Counted from the stretch's first letter, positions 25,485-34,399 are shown. The stretch is DNA of 64,000 nt from Sphingobium sp. YR768 (GCF_900111125.1 NZ_FOGE01000004.1:62001-126000); one strand, 5' to 3'. The notes: generated by a model from the letters alone, not told the origin. A program made the numbers and translations.

Positions 25485-25503
25485 TCCATGTGCATGGCGG
25501 CCG

Positions 25504-26406
25504 TTACACACCGCACATGCCCTCACATTCGTTGCCCCAGAGATCGAGCTGGCCACGATCGGCCGGCGTGCTGAGGTCCGCCCGGTCGAGCGGCACGGCC
25601 GAACGGTGCAGATAGACTTCAACCCGGATGCCGCGCAGCCCGGTGCGGATCGCATGGTCGACCTCCACCGCCTCGGCCCAGGCTTCGGGATCACGGTCGC
25701 GGATTTCGCGCCAGCGCAGGTCGGAATGGAAGGGACAGCCGACGCAGGCGCTCTTGGGCGGGATCGGATAGTCGTGCCGTTCGAGCCAGCGCAGGCAGTC
25801 GTGCCGCGACATGCGCTGCTCGATCAGCGGCCAGCGATTGACCTGCCACGCTTCGAACGAGGGCTTCATCCGCATCAGCTCGTCGAGCGAGATGCCGATC
25901 CATTGCTCGACGACAGGATGGTCGGGCGAGCGGCGGCGAGTCAGGCCGACCAGCTCGCGCACCTTCCGGCGAATGGGGACGATCTTGTAATCCTTGGTGC
26001 ATTGGCGCCGGATCATGCCGATCTCGATGCGGTGACGCTTCACGGTGCGAGTGAAGGCCGGGATCGAGGCCCAGCGTTCGCCGCCGCCGGCCCGCAGCAG
26101 GTCGGCCCGTATGTCGCCGGCCGAGACGATATGCACCGGAAAGGGCAGCACGTTCGGCGACATGAGCCAGGCGAGATGCTCGCGCACGGCGCGCGGCTCC
26201 CAGCCGGTGTCGGCGAATATGGCGCAGTCGGGCATCGGCCCGACCTCGCCGTGGGCGGCCATCAGCGCCAGCGTGGTCGATTGAACGCCCGCGCCGAGGC
26301 TGAGCACGCGCAATCGAAGCCGATCGCGGGATGGGTTCTGGCCGAGGGTGATAAGGCCCGCCGGATCGTAGCCGGCGGCCGGGGCGGCGGTGGTGGTGTG
26401 CGCCAT
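25504..26406 (-). CDS. PAPS-reductase/PP-loop family protein
   Basis: A 300-residue adenine-nucleotide alpha-hydrolase-like protein. It has the PP-loop LSLGAGVQSTTLALMA near residue 37, then IFADTGWEPRAV, a C-terminal CVGCPFHSDLRWREIRDRDPEAWAEAVEVD that may bind a metal or Fe-S centre, and a final ECEGMCGV. These features match the phosphoadenosine phosphosulfate reductase family in mobile elements. The partners are not cysteine-biosynthesis genes, so sulfate assimilation is unlikely; a base- or nucleotide-modifying role is an inference. It starts at the ATG at 26406 and shares leader elements with the ParB-like gene. Confidence 0.82.
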   Translation of the reverse strand: MAHTTTAAPAAGYDPAGLITLGQNPSRDRLRLRVLSLGAGVQSTTLALMAAHGEVGPMPDCAIFADTGWEPRAVREHLAWLMSPNVLPFPVHIVSAGDIRADLLRAGGGERWASIPAFTRTVKRHRIEIGMIRRQCTKDYKIVPIRRKVRELVGLTRRRSPDHPVVEQWIGISLDELMRMKPSFEAWQVNRWPLIEQRMSRHDCLRWLERHDYPIPPKSACVGCPFHSDLRWREIRDRDPEAWAEAVEVDHAIRTGLRGIRVEVYLHRSAVPLDRADLSTPADRGQLDLWGNECEGMCGV

Positions 26407-26924
26407 CGCGTTTCTCCGCGACGGGCCGGCAGGGGCCACTTCCTCTGCCTCGTGAGCCCGTCACGGCGGGCCGGGCGAAACTCTCGCTCTCAGCGGGGGC
26501 GCTGCGGGGGCGGCAGCCGCCCGCACGAAGGGGTAGCGGGAGACCGCAAGGGCTCCCGGTCAGGGGAAGGCTTTCCCCACAAACACCTGACAAAGAACCA
26601 GCAGAACAGCCAAGCGCACTCGCCGCTGCTGAGGCTCGACCCGCTGACACGACAGCGCCGCGCCTTGCAGCAAGTCGCCATTGCCGGCAGGCTTCGAGAG
26701 GAAGATCGCCCCGGCAGGAAGCGCATGGTCTTCCGGCATCGCCGTCCCGGCCACGCCAAACCGATGTCAGCGAGCGGCAGCTTGTCGATGAAGCCGCTTT
26801 CGATAGCGATCATGGCGGGCGCTGGCTAAACGTGAGTCGACCGCGACCCGTCCCGGCCTCTTGAGGCCGCGAGACGCAGCGGCTCATGCGCAAGGATCGA
26901 GGATCAAGATGAAGGAGATGCCGT
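26407..26924. other. Leader of the PAPS-reductase-like gene and gene-free region
   Basis: The proximal part (to about 26491) is a leader with CTCTCGCTCTC (26481-26491) and TCACGGCGGG, similar to the ParB leader. Beyond it, minus-strand frames at 26490-26813 and 26560-26754 are open and partly protein-like, but they disagree in frame and lack ribosome sites. A decayed small gene is possible. Confidence 0.45.
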
Positions 26925-27935
26925 GTGGCAGGCAATAGCTGGGAAAGAGTTCCGATCGATGCGCAGAGCATCGAAGCGCCGCTGTCCCACGCTGCCATAT
27001 TCCTTGTGCTTTGCGTTGCGGACGGCGCCGACGCGCTCAACAAGGCCCGCTCAGTGCTCGGCGGGCTCGACGATCTGGTGAAGACGGTGGGCTTCCGCGA
27101 CCTGTCCGCGCGGCTCTCCTGCATCGCCGGAATCGGCAGCGACCTGTGGGATCGGCTCGCGCCCGGCGCCAGGCCGCATGAACTGAAGCCCTTCACGCCG
27201 ATCGCCGGCAATCCGCACCACGCCCCTGCGACGCCGGGCGATCTGCTGTTCCACATCCGCGCCGAGCGGCCCGACATCTGTTTCGAGTTCGAGCGCATCC
27301 TGCTCCAGTCGTTCGGATCATCGGTGACGACGGCCGACGAGGTGACGGGCTTTCGCTATTTCGATGCGCGCGATCTGCTGGGGTTCGTCGACGGCACCGC
27401 AAACCCGGACGGCAAGGATATCGCGGACTCGGCGCTGGTTGGCGAGGAAGACGCACCCTTCGCGGGCGGAAGCTATGTCGTGGTGCAGAAATATCTGCAC
27501 AATCTCGATGGCTGGGGGAGCGTGCCCACGCCCGAGCAGGAGGCGATCATCGGCCGCACCAAGATCGATAATATCGAGCTGGACGACGACGACGCGCCGC
27601 GCAAGTCGCACAAGTCGCTCGCGACGATCGTCGATACCGATGGCACCGAGCGCGACATCCTGCGCGACAACATGCCGTTCGGCCGTGCCGGCCACGGCGA
27701 GTATGGCACCTATTTCATCGGCTATTCGCGGCGGCTGTGGGTGATCGAGAAGATGCTGGAGCGGATGTATGTCGGCGATCCGGTCGGCTCCTATGACCGG
27801 CTGCTCGACTTTTCGACGCCGCATACCGGCACGACTTTCTTCGCGCCGTCGCGCCGCACGCTTCAGGCGCTGGCGGACGGAAGCCCGCTCGCTGCTTCCT
27901 CGGCGGACGGTTCCGGTTCAACGGACAATGACTGA
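26925..27935 (+). CDS. DyP-type peroxidase
   Basis: A 336-residue heme peroxidase of the dye-decolorising (YfeX-like) type. It has the distal GFVDGTANP motif (catalytic Asp 156), the proximal heme His 229 in RKSHKSLATI, Arg 247 in ILRDNMPF, and the EYGTYFIGYSRRLWVIEKML helix. There is no signal peptide, so it is cytoplasmic. The GTG start is supported by AAGGAG seven bases upstream; nearby ATGs are out of frame. It is the first gene after the ICE core and reads rightward. No encapsulin gene is near. Its 3' end overlaps the opposing DUF7662 gene by 73 bases. Confidence 0.92.
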   Translation: MAGNSWERVPIDAQSIEAPLSHAAIFLVLCVADGADALNKARSVLGGLDDLVKTVGFRDLSARLSCIAGIGSDLWDRLAPGARPHELKPFTPIAGNPHHAPATPGDLLFHIRAERPDICFEFERILLQSFGSSVTTADEVTGFRYFDARDLLGFVDGTANPDGKDIADSALVGEEDAPFAGGSYVVVQKYLHNLDGWGSVPTPEQEAIIGRTKIDNIELDDDDAPRKSHKSLATIVDTDGTERDILRDNMPFGRAGHGEYGTYFIGYSRRLWVIEKMLERMYVGDPVGSYDRLLDFSTPHTGTTFFAPSRRTLQALADGSPLAASSADGSGSTDND

Positions 27936-28219
27936 CTGGCGCTGAGCGCCGGGCGACAAGGCGTTCGCCTGCGAAAATATACCCGCTCGGTCCTGGGCTC
28001 GGCGATGGCGTCGAAGCCAGCGTCCAGCCAGGCGCGGCGGTGCGGTGCGCGGCTATCGGCCTCGCCGTTCGCGCACCACCATTCGGCACCCCTCGAAGCG
28101 CGCGGGAGCAGCCCGCCGATGATGTCCTCGATATGCGCGAAGCCCAGCTCGACGCCTTCCGCATCGTTGCGAACTCGCCATCGTCTCAGGAACGCTGCCA
28201 AGGGGTCATACTTGCCCAT
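27863..28219 (-). CDS. DUF7662-like protein
   Basis: A 118-residue protein beginning MGKYDPLAAFLRRWRV and continuing LGFAHIEDIIGGLLPRASRGAEWWCANGEADSRAPHRRAWLDAGFDA. This is the pattern of a small family (DUF7662-like) thought to bind nucleic acid or substrate through its conserved Trp residues. The C-terminal 30 residues are low-complexity and overlap the DyP gene tail-to-tail; the natural stop may have been displaced. No function assigned. Confidence 0.72.
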   Translation of the reverse strand: MGKYDPLAAFLRRWRVRNDAEGVELGFAHIEDIIGGLLPRASRGAEWWCANGEADSRAPHRRAWLDAGFDAIAEPRTERVYFRRRTPCRPALSASQSLSVEPEPSAEEAASGLPSASA

Positions 28220-28418
28220 CGCGATGTTTCAGGCGCTCGGCTCGGGCGCGTCAAGCGGGACCGCGCCGATCCGTTTCAGGATAGGGCCGTAACGGCGGTC
28301 GATGGGAGCGCGCCGAATGGAGTTTGTCCGCACGGCAATGCCGCCGGATTCGGCACCATCTGTTCGTGCATTGTCAGCGACCAAAGAGTAGATTCCGGCG
28401 CAATACGGAGTCGGCGTC

Positions 28419-28721
28419 ATGAGTAAAACAGACCCCGAATTAGTGAAGGCGTTTCTGGGTTTGGAGACGGCGTTGGTCGCACTTGAGCATATGGAGCCAC
28501 AACGGGAGCCAGACAATGTGCTGATGCTGGCGATCTTCACGGTCGCCGACGATGCCGTGTACGAGCTGATCGATGCGGTGAGCAGCCATCGGCTGACCAG
28601 CAGACAACAGGCGGCGCTTCGCGACCGCGTGGCGCGCTTCGAGGCGCTTGGCACGGCGGAGATTCGATCATCGCTGCGCCGCTATGGCTGCGCACCCGCC
28701 CCGCGGCGTGTTGCTAACTGA
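28419..28721 (+). CDS. Hypothetical helical protein (100 aa)
   Basis: A 100-residue product from an ATG, soluble and helical (LVKAFLGLETALVALEHMEP, LMLAIFTVADDAVYELIDAVSS), ending in a basic tail. Codon use and composition look coding. No known motif. It stands alone between the DUF7662 gene and the MqsRA pair as probable cargo. Confidence 0.6.
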   Translation: MSKTDPELVKAFLGLETALVALEHMEPQREPDNVLMLAIFTVADDAVYELIDAVSSHRLTSRQQAALRDRVARFEALGTAEIRSSLRRYGCAPAPRRVAN

Positions 28722-28810
28722 CAGGTCAAGACGCCCCGCCGGATGGCAGGGCTTGTGCGCGCCGCAAGCCGACACGACCCAATCGGCTTGGGCCTCACAA
28801 TGGCGGCGCA

Positions 28811-29212
28811 CTACGCTGCCGATCGGATCGACTTTAGGAACTCGACCTCTTCGGGATGACGATGCAGCATTTCGATCAGGCCAACGGCCGCGTCGCTGGG
28901 CGGCATGGCCCCGCTCTCATATTTTTGGAACGCGCGCCGGCCCCCGCCGATCAGCCGCCCGGCTTCCTCCTGCGTCAGCTTCAAGCGCTTGCGGACCTTG
29001 CGGACATGGGCGGCATAGGCGGCCTTCAGCTCCCGGAACATGCGATCGGAATCGGCGAGATCGGCCCCGGAATGGATCGCGTCGCTGTCGTCGTCGGGAT
29101 ACCAGCCCGGCACTTCGACCGTGCGCGTCATCGAGCCGAACTTCACCGTCTGCGGGCGCACGCCCCGTCGCAGGGTCTTGCCGGTCTCGGGGTGGATGCG
29201 CGTCTCAGTCAT
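28811..29212 (-). CDS. mqsA: MqsA-family antitoxin (cysteine-free variant)
   Basis: A 133-residue antitoxin. The C-terminal half is the MqsA XRE-type HTH: VRKVRKRLKLTQEEAGRLIGGGRRAFQKYESGAMPPSDAAVGLIEMLHRHPE. The N-terminal half starts RIHPETGKTLRRGVRPQTVKF and has no Cys at all, unlike E. coli MqsA whose N-domain binds zinc with four Cys. It overlaps mqsR by eight bases and follows it, as in E. coli. It should neutralise MqsR and repress the operon. Confidence 0.87.
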   Translation of the reverse strand: MTETRIHPETGKTLRRGVRPQTVKFGSMTRTVEVPGWYPDDDSDAIHSGADLADSDRMFRELKAAYAAHVRKVRKRLKLTQEEAGRLIGGGRRAFQKYESGAMPPSDAAVGLIEMLHRHPEEVEFLKSIRSAA

Positions 29213-29528
29213 TGCCGACCTCTTTGAATGATGTGAGCGTGACGTCGATCAACGTCTCGCCCGCGAATTTCAGATACAGCCACCGCCGGTCCCACGGCAT
29301 GTTGTAGGTGTCGTGCCATACCTTCGAGTTGGGCGGGTTGTGCGCTGTCTCCGACTTGATGAAGTCGCCGGGTTCGAGCGCCTGCACCGCCTCAACGATG
29401 TCCTCCAGCGAATAGCCTAGAGCACGGGCGCCTTCGACGGCGCTGCGCGTGATCTCCAGGGCCTCCACCTGTGCGAACCTTGCCTGGACCGCAGCCAGAT
29501 CGTGATGCGGCTTACGCTTGATCGCCAT
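29205..29528 (-). CDS. mqsR: MqsR-type mRNA interferase toxin
   Basis: A 107-residue toxin from the ATG at 29528 (MAIKRKPHHDLAAVQARFA). Family hallmarks are YSLEDIVEAVQALEPGDFIKSETAHNPPNSKVWHDTYN and WLYLKFAGETLIDVTLTSFKE at the C-terminus. MqsR cleaves mRNA at GCU-like sites when free of MqsA. Toxin-first order is typical of the family. The longer start four codons upstream would overlap the operator palindrome. Confidence 0.88.
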   Translation of the reverse strand: MAIKRKPHHDLAAVQARFAQVEALEITRSAVEGARALGYSLEDIVEAVQALEPGDFIKSETAHNPPNSKVWHDTYNMPWDRRWLYLKFAGETLIDVTLTSFKEVGND

Positions 29529-29538
29529 CCCTATATAC

Positions 29539-29549
29539 ACCTTGAAGGT
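29539..29549. promoter_or_regulatory. mqsRA operator palindrome
   Basis: The perfect palindrome ACCTT-G-AAGGT lies 10 bases upstream of the mqsR start. Extended on the minus strand it reads AACCTTCAAGGTG, close to the AACCT-N-AGGTT operators bound by E. coli MqsA. A TATATAG stretch next to it could be the -10. Confidence 0.7.
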
Positions 29550-29785
29550 TAATTCATCAAGGCCGACCGGCCGGTGCGCGCAGCAGGGAGTCGGCGATCG
29601 TCAGTAACCCGAGGCGAGCGTTCGCACCACCCGGACGGCCTGGCGTCTGTCGGCGAGAAAAGGGCTTGGTGAGTTTTGGGCTTCGAGAAGCGGCGCACAA
29701 TCGACAGACTCGCGCGGGTCAGGGAGGCGGCGATAAGCGCCACAAGGCTTCCTGGGTCGGAACGCAGGATCGTCCGTGAGCGCGT

Positions 29786-29989
29786 TGTCTCCAGGTTCGG
29801 CCCGATTGTCTCCAGTCGGTGGAGCCATTGTCTCCAGCCGTCCAGCCGCCTGGACAGGGTGAAAAGGCCACGCTGCGGCACAACGGACAGGCGCAATCTT
29901 CGCCAGCCAACGCCAGAAGCGGCCCATTCTTGGCGATTTTCTGGAGACATTATGGAGACAACGGGGTTTGCCGAGAGCATTGTCTCCAA
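29786..29989. repeat. Cluster of six TGTCTCCA motifs
   Basis: TTGTCTCCA or TGTCTCCAG occurs in direct orientation at 29786, 29807, 29829 and 29981, and inverted at 29941-29949 and 29953-29961. The first three are 21-22 bases apart, so on one face of the helix. The region (29550-29990) has no credible gene. Regularly spaced terminal motifs are typical of transposase or recombinase binding ends. The cluster lies between the mobile cargo and the tRNA terminator, so it may mark the element boundary. Confidence 0.7.
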
Positions 29990-29990
29990 C

Positions 29991-30013
29991 AAAAAAGCGG
30001 CCCGAAGGCCGCT
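29991..30013 (-). terminator. Intrinsic terminator of the tRNA-Gly operon
   Basis: The minus-strand stem AGCGGCC/GGCCGCT (arms 29996-30002 and 30007-30013) carries a TTCG loop and is followed by T6. It lies 26 bases after the encoded CCA end of the promoter-distal tRNA-Gly. Confidence 0.88.
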
Positions 30014-30039
30014 AATCTGCTGATTTTATTATAGAAAAC

Positions 30040-30114
30040 TGGAGCGGGCGAAGGGATTCGAACCCTCGACCCCAACCTTGGCAAGGTTGTGCTCTACCAC
30101 TGAGCTACGCCCGC
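30040..30114 (-). tRNA. tRNA-Gly(GCC), distal copy
   Basis: A 75-base cloverleaf read on the minus strand, GCGGGCGTAGCTCAGTGG at the 5' end, anticodon loop CTTGCCAAG (GCC), T-loop GGTTCGAATCC, and an encoded CCA at 30040-30042. It is identical in the mature region to the second copy. A terminator follows. Confidence 0.97.
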
Positions 30115-30166
30115 TCGGGCGGCCGAAAGATACATTCTCGGCGAATGTGGCCAATCGGCAAAAAAC

Positions 30167-30241
30167 TGGAGCGGGCGAAGGGATTCGAACCCTCGACCCC
30201 AACCTTGGCAAGGTTGTGCTCTACCACTGAGCTACGCCCGC
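30167..30241 (-). tRNA. tRNA-Gly(GCC), proximal copy
   Basis: A 75-base tRNA-Gly(GCC) identical to the copy at 30040-30114, with encoded CCA at 30167-30169. The flanks (AAAACTGGAG and CGCTCGGGCGGCC) are repeated as well, so a 127-base unit was tandemly duplicated. The two are transcribed together leftward. Confidence 0.97.
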
Positions 30242-30597
30242 TCGGGCGGCCGGAAGAGTATGCCTCTCTCGGCGGGTGGCGGCCAACTAGCAAGGCTTTC
30301 CCAAATCGGCAAGGGGCAGAATGGCAGAAAAATGAAATCCTCTTTCCGGATCGCCAAAATCCTGACTTTTCTGCGGTTTAGCAGAGCACGGAAAATGGGC
30401 TTCAGGTGGGCGCTGTCCCGCCGCCCGGCGAATCGCAAGCCCCCCCTCGCGAAAAAGTGCCGCTTGGCGCGCGCCGTCCATCTGCTAATCTGCGTCCTTA
30501 ACCGTCGCGGCGGGATCATTTGGCGCCGCCCTTCGTAATGAACAGCAGCCAGCGGGCCAAGAATAAGCAGGCCGCTCAATCGCAGGGAAGACCAGAC
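30242..30597. other. Intergenic region between tRNA-Gly and paoA
   Basis: This should contain divergent promoters for the tRNA pair (leftward) and paoABC (rightward). A loose inverted repeat GCAGAAAA/TTTTCTGC (30324-30331, 30367-30374) is visible. No ORF here is convincing, and no canonical -35/-10 pair could be picked out with confidence. Confidence 0.45.
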
Positions 30598-31245
30598 ATG
30601 TCGTCCGATTCACTGACGCGCCGCAGCCTGTTGCAGGGCAGCGCCGTCATCGCCACCGCCGCGCCGACCCTGTCGGCCGCCTCCGCCACAGCGCCCTCCC
30701 CAAATAGCGGAGCCAAAGCCATGATGCCGGTGGAACTGACCGTCAACGGCCGCGAGGTTCATCTCCAACTCGATCCCCGCACCAGCCTGCTCGACGCGCT
30801 GCGCGAACATCTGCACCTGACCGGCACCAAGAAGGGTTGCGACCATGGCCAGTGCGGCGCCTGCACCGTCATTGTGGAAGGACGTCGGATCAATAGCTGC
30901 CTGACGCTGGCGGTGATGCATGATGGCGAGACGGTGACGACGATCGAGGGGCTGGGCACGCCCGAGGCGCTGCATCCGATGCAGAAGGCCTTCATCGTCC
31001 ATGACGGCTATCAGTGCGGCTATTGCACGCCAGGGCAAATCTGTTCGGCGGTTTCGGTGCTGGAGGAGATCGCGGCCGGCATCCCCAGCCATGTCACGCA
31101 GGATCTGGACGACGTAGCGCTCAGCGACGCGGAACTGCGCGAGCGGATGAGCGGCAATATCTGTCGCTGCGCCGCCTATCCCAACATCATTGCCGCCATG
31201 CGCGACGTTTATGGTCAATCTGGGGCGAAGGGAGAAAAGGCATGA
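30598..31245 (+). CDS. paoA: Aldehyde oxidoreductase 2Fe-2S subunit PaoA
   Basis: A 215-residue Fe-S subunit of a periplasmic molybdenum aldehyde oxidoreductase. The ATG at 30598 follows AGGGAAG and gives a Tat signal ([18 protein letters not shown]). The plant-type ferredoxin motif [12 protein letters not shown] and the second cluster motif QCGYCTPGQ ... [11 protein letters not shown] carry the eight cluster cysteines. It passes electrons between the molybdenum centre and FAD. Its stop overlaps the paoB start (ATGA). Confidence 0.93.
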   Translation: MSSDSLTRRSLLQGSAVIATAAPTLSAASATAPSPNSGAKAMMPVELTVNGREVHLQLDPRTSLLDALREHLHLTGTKKGCDHGQCGACTVIVEGRRINSCLTLAVMHDGETVTTIEGLGTPEALHPMQKAFIVHDGYQCGYCTPGQICSAVSVLEEIAAGIPSHVTQDLDDVALSDAELRERMSGNICRCAAYPNIIAAMRDVYGQSGAKGEKA

Positions 31246-32198
31246 AGTCCTTTACTTATGAACGCGCCACCAGCGTACAGGCGGCGGCGAAGGCGGCGGC
31301 TTCCGTACAGGGCGCGCGCTTCATCGCGGGCGGCACCAACTTGCTCGACCTGATGAAATTGCAGATCGAAACGCCGACCCATCTGATCGACGTCAACCAT
31401 CTTGGCCTCGACCGGATCGAGGAGACGCCGGAGGGCGGGTTGCGGATCGGCGCGCTGGTGCGCAATACGGACCTTGCCGCCGACAAGCGGGTGCGCCGCG
31501 ACTATGCGGTGCTCAGTCGCGCACTGGTGGCCGGCGCATCCGGGCAGTTGCGCAACAAGGCGACGACCGGCGGCAATCTGCTGCAACGGACCCGCTGCCC
31601 CTATTTCTACGACACGCGCATGCCCTGCAACAAGCGCCAGCCCGGCAGCGGCTGCGGCGCGATGCAGGGCATGAGCCGCAGCCTTGCCATATTGGGCGTC
31701 AGCGACGCCTGCATCGCCCAGCATCCCAGCGACATGGCGGTAGCGATGCGCCTGCTGGACAGCGCAGTCGACACGATCGATGCGAATGGCGCGACACGGT
31801 CCATCCCGATCGCCGACTTCCATCTTCTGCCCGGCGATACGCCGCAGCGGGAAACGCTGCTGAAACCGGGCGAGATGATCACCGCCGTCACCTTGCCCAA
31901 GCCGATCGGCGGCGCCCATGTCTATCGCAAGGTACGCGACCGCGCCTCCTATGCCTTTGCGCTGGTGTCGGTAGCGGCGGTGTTCGGGAAGGATGGCACG
32001 GCGCGCTTCGCCTTTGGCGGCATTGGGGCCAAGCCCTGGCGCGTGGCGGCGGCGGATGCGGCGGCAAAACAGGGTCCGAAAGCCGTGGCGGAGGCGGCGC
32101 TGACCGGCGCCCGCACGACCCATCATAATGATTTCAAGAAGCTGCTGGTCGAACGGACGCTCGCGTCCCTCTATCGGCAGCAGGAGGCACGGGCATGA
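31242..32198 (+). CDS. paoB: Aldehyde oxidoreductase FAD subunit PaoB
   Basis: A 318-residue FAD-binding subunit starting at the ATG overlapping paoA. The FAD motifs are [10 protein letters not shown] and [15 protein letters not shown]. The region [23 protein letters not shown] holds the Cys set that binds the extra 4Fe-4S cluster specific to PaoB-type proteins. It lacks a signal peptide, in keeping with export as a complex through the PaoA Tat signal. Coupled to paoC by ATGA. Confidence 0.93.
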   Translation: MKSFTYERATSVQAAAKAAASVQGARFIAGGTNLLDLMKLQIETPTHLIDVNHLGLDRIEETPEGGLRIGALVRNTDLAADKRVRRDYAVLSRALVAGASGQLRNKATTGGNLLQRTRCPYFYDTRMPCNKRQPGSGCGAMQGMSRSLAILGVSDACIAQHPSDMAVAMRLLDSAVDTIDANGATRSIPIADFHLLPGDTPQRETLLKPGEMITAVTLPKPIGGAHVYRKVRDRASYAFALVSVAAVFGKDGTARFAFGGIGAKPWRVAAADAAAKQGPKAVAEAALTGARTTHHNDFKKLLVERTLASLYRQQEARA

Positions 32199-34399
32199 AG
32201 TTCGACCAGCCAGCAGGCATCAACCCGATCGACCGGGGCCGGGTGATCGGCATCCCCCATGACCGGATCGATGGCGCCGCCAAGGTGACGGGCACCGCCC
32301 CCTATGCCTATGAGCGCCACGATGCCGCGCCCAATGCGGCCTATGGCTGGATCGTCGGATCGGCGATCGCCAAGGGACGGATCGCGGCGATGGACCTGCG
32401 CGCGGCGGAAGGCGCGCCGGGCGTGCTGGGCGTCGTCACCCATGCCAATGCCGGCAAGCTGGGCAAGGGCAGCATGAACACCGCGCCCCTGCTGGGCGGG
32501 CCGCAGATCGACCATTATGAGCAGGCGGTGGCGCTCGTCATCGCCGACACATTCGAAAATGCGCGCGATGCGGCCAAGCTGGTGCGGATCGATTATGTCG
32601 CGGATGCCGGCAAATATGATCTGGCGGCCGAAAGCATCCGGGGCGTGATGCCGCCCGACAGTTTCGGATCGCCGGCCGATTCGAAGGTGGGCGATTTCGA
32701 CAGTGGCTTTGCGGCGGCGGCCGTGACAGTCGACCAGCGCTACACCACGCCCGACCATAGCCATGCGATGATGGAGCCGCACGCCACCACCGCCGCCTGG
32801 AACGGCGACCGGCTTACCCTGTGGACATCGAACCAGATGATCGACTGGGGCGTCGGCGAAGTGGCGAAGACGCTGGGCATCCCCAGGGCGAATGTCCGGC
32901 TGGTGTCGCCCTATATCGGCGGCGGTTTCGGGTCGAAGCTGTTCGTGCGCGCGGACGCGGTCCTCGCTGCGCTGGGGGCAAAGCGGGTCGGCCGCCCGGT
33001 CAAGGTCGCGATCGCCCGGCATCAGATTCCCAACAACACCACCCATCGTCCCGCCACCATCCAGCGCATCCGCATCGGCGCGGACAAACATGGCCTGATC
33101 GACGCGATCGGCCATGAAGTCTGGTCGGGCGACCTGCCCGGCGGCGGACCGGAAACGGCGGCGATGCAGACGCGGCTGCTCTATCGCGGGCCGAACCGGA
33201 TGACGGCGCACCGGCTGGTGACGCTCAACCTGCCCGAAGGTAACGCCATGCGCGCGCCGGGCGAAGCGGTCGGCCTGCTGGCGCTGGAGGTCGCGATGGA
33301 CGAACTGGCCGAGGCCTGCGGCGTCGATCCGGTCGAACTGCGCATCCGCAACGATGTGCAATATGATCCCGAAGCCGGCCCGCAGCGTCCCTTTTCCAGC
33401 CGCAAGCTGGTGGAATGCCTGCGCGCCGGGGCGGACCGTTTCGGCTGGGCCAAGCGTAACCCCAAGCCGGGGCAGGTGCGCGATGGGCGCTGGCTGGTCG
33501 GCATGGGCGTGGCTGCGGCCTTCCGCAACAATGTGGCGATGAAGTCGGGCGCGCGGATCGGCGTGGACGGCGCGGGCCGGGTGATCGTCGAAACCGACAT
33601 GACCGACATCGGCACCGGCAGCTATACGATCATCGGCCAGACGGCGGCGGAAATGCTGGGCGTCACGCTCGATCAGGTGACGGTGCGTCTGGGCGACAGC
33701 CGCTTCCCGGCATCGGCCGGGTCGGGTGGGCAATGGGGGGCGAACAGCTCGACCGCCGGCGTCTATGCCGCCGCCATGGCGCTGCGCGCGATGCTGGCGG
33801 AAAAGGCCGGCTATCCCGCCGATCAGGCGCAGTTCGACGATGGCCTCGTCAAGCTGGGCAACCAGTCGCAGACGCTGGCTTCGCTGGCCGGGCGGGAAGG
33901 GCTGTGGGCGGAAGACAGCATCGATTTCGGCGATCTCGACAAACGCTATGCGCAGGCGACCTTCGGCGCGCATTTCTGTGAAGTGGGTGTCGATATCGAC
34001 ACGGCCGAAATCCGCATCCGCCGCATGGGCGGGGCCTTTGCCGCCGGGCGCATCCTCAATCCCAAGTCCGCGCGCAGCCAGGTGATCGGCGCGATGACCA
34101 TGGGCGTGGGCGCGGCGCTGATGGAGGCATTGGACGTCGACACGCGCTTCGGCTTTTTCGTCAATCACGACATGGCCGAATATCTGGTGCCCGTGCATGC
34201 CGACATTCCGCCGCAGGACGTGCTGTTCATCGAGGAACTGGACGACAAAAGCTCGCCGATGAAGGCCAAGGGCGTCGGGGAACTGGGCATTTGCGGCGCA
34301 GGCGCGGCGGTGGCCAACGCCATCTACAACGCCACCGGCATCCGTCTGCGCGACTATCCGCTGACCATCGACAAGCTGCTGAAAGCGCAGGCGGCGTAA
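32195..34399 (+). CDS. paoC: Aldehyde oxidoreductase molybdopterin subunit PaoC
   Basis: A 734-residue molybdenum-cofactor subunit of the xanthine-dehydrogenase family, the catalytic part of PaoABC oxidising aromatic and other aldehydes to acids. Typical segments are [13 protein letters not shown], the [13 protein letters not shown] box and the C-terminal [24 protein letters not shown] that supplies the catalytic Glu. Length matches E. coli PaoC (about 732). The dedicated chaperone gene paoD is not downstream; an xdhC homologue lies at 60068. Aldehydes from neighbouring alcohol oxidation could be its substrates. Confidence 0.93.
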   Translation: MKFDQPAGINPIDRGRVIGIPHDRIDGAAKVTGTAPYAYERHDAAPNAAYGWIVGSAIAKGRIAAMDLRAAEGAPGVLGVVTHANAGKLGKGSMNTAPLLGGPQIDHYEQAVALVIADTFENARDAAKLVRIDYVADAGKYDLAAESIRGVMPPDSFGSPADSKVGDFDSGFAAAAVTVDQRYTTPDHSHAMMEPHATTAAWNGDRLTLWTSNQMIDWGVGEVAKTLGIPRANVRLVSPYIGGGFGSKLFVRADAVLAALGAKRVGRPVKVAIARHQIPNNTTHRPATIQRIRIGADKHGLIDAIGHEVWSGDLPGGGPETAAMQTRLLYRGPNRMTAHRLVTLNLPEGNAMRAPGEAVGLLALEVAMDELAEACGVDPVELRIRNDVQYDPEAGPQRPFSSRKLVECLRAGADRFGWAKRNPKPGQVRDGRWLVGMGVAAAFRNNVAMKSGARIGVDGAGRVIVETDMTDIGTGSYTIIGQTAAEMLGVTLDQVTVRLGDSRFPASAGSGGQWGANSSTAGVYAAAMALRAMLAEKAGYPADQAQFDDGLVKLGNQSQTLASLAGREGLWAEDSIDFGDLDKRYAQATFGAHFCEVGVDIDTAEIRIRRMGGAFAAGRILNPKSARSQVIGAMTMGVGAALMEALDVDTRFGFFVNHDMAEYLVPVHADIPPQDVLFIEELDDKSSPMKAKGVGELGICGAGAAVANAIYNATGIRLRDYPLTIDKLLKAQAA

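Noticed and set aside
23228-25615. 795-residue plus-strand frame antisense to the ParB-like gene
   Set aside because: No recognisable domain, no ribosome site; ParB motifs are on the minus strand.
468-26406. A Dnd phosphorothioation system built from the DndD-like ATPase and the PAPS-reductase-like (DndC-like) protein
   Set aside because: The two genes are 23 kb apart in opposite operons, the PP-loop protein is much shorter than DndC, and no DndA, DndB or DndE is present.
26490-26813. Minus-strand ORFs that could be a small frameshifted gene
   Set aside because: Two frames each partly protein-like, but no ribosome site and no recognisable family; kept only as a possible remnant.
29549-29992. 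147-residue minus-strand frame in the region before the tRNAs
   Set aside because: Low-complexity Arg/Ser-rich translation; the frame runs through the TGTCTCCA repeats, which better explain the sequence.
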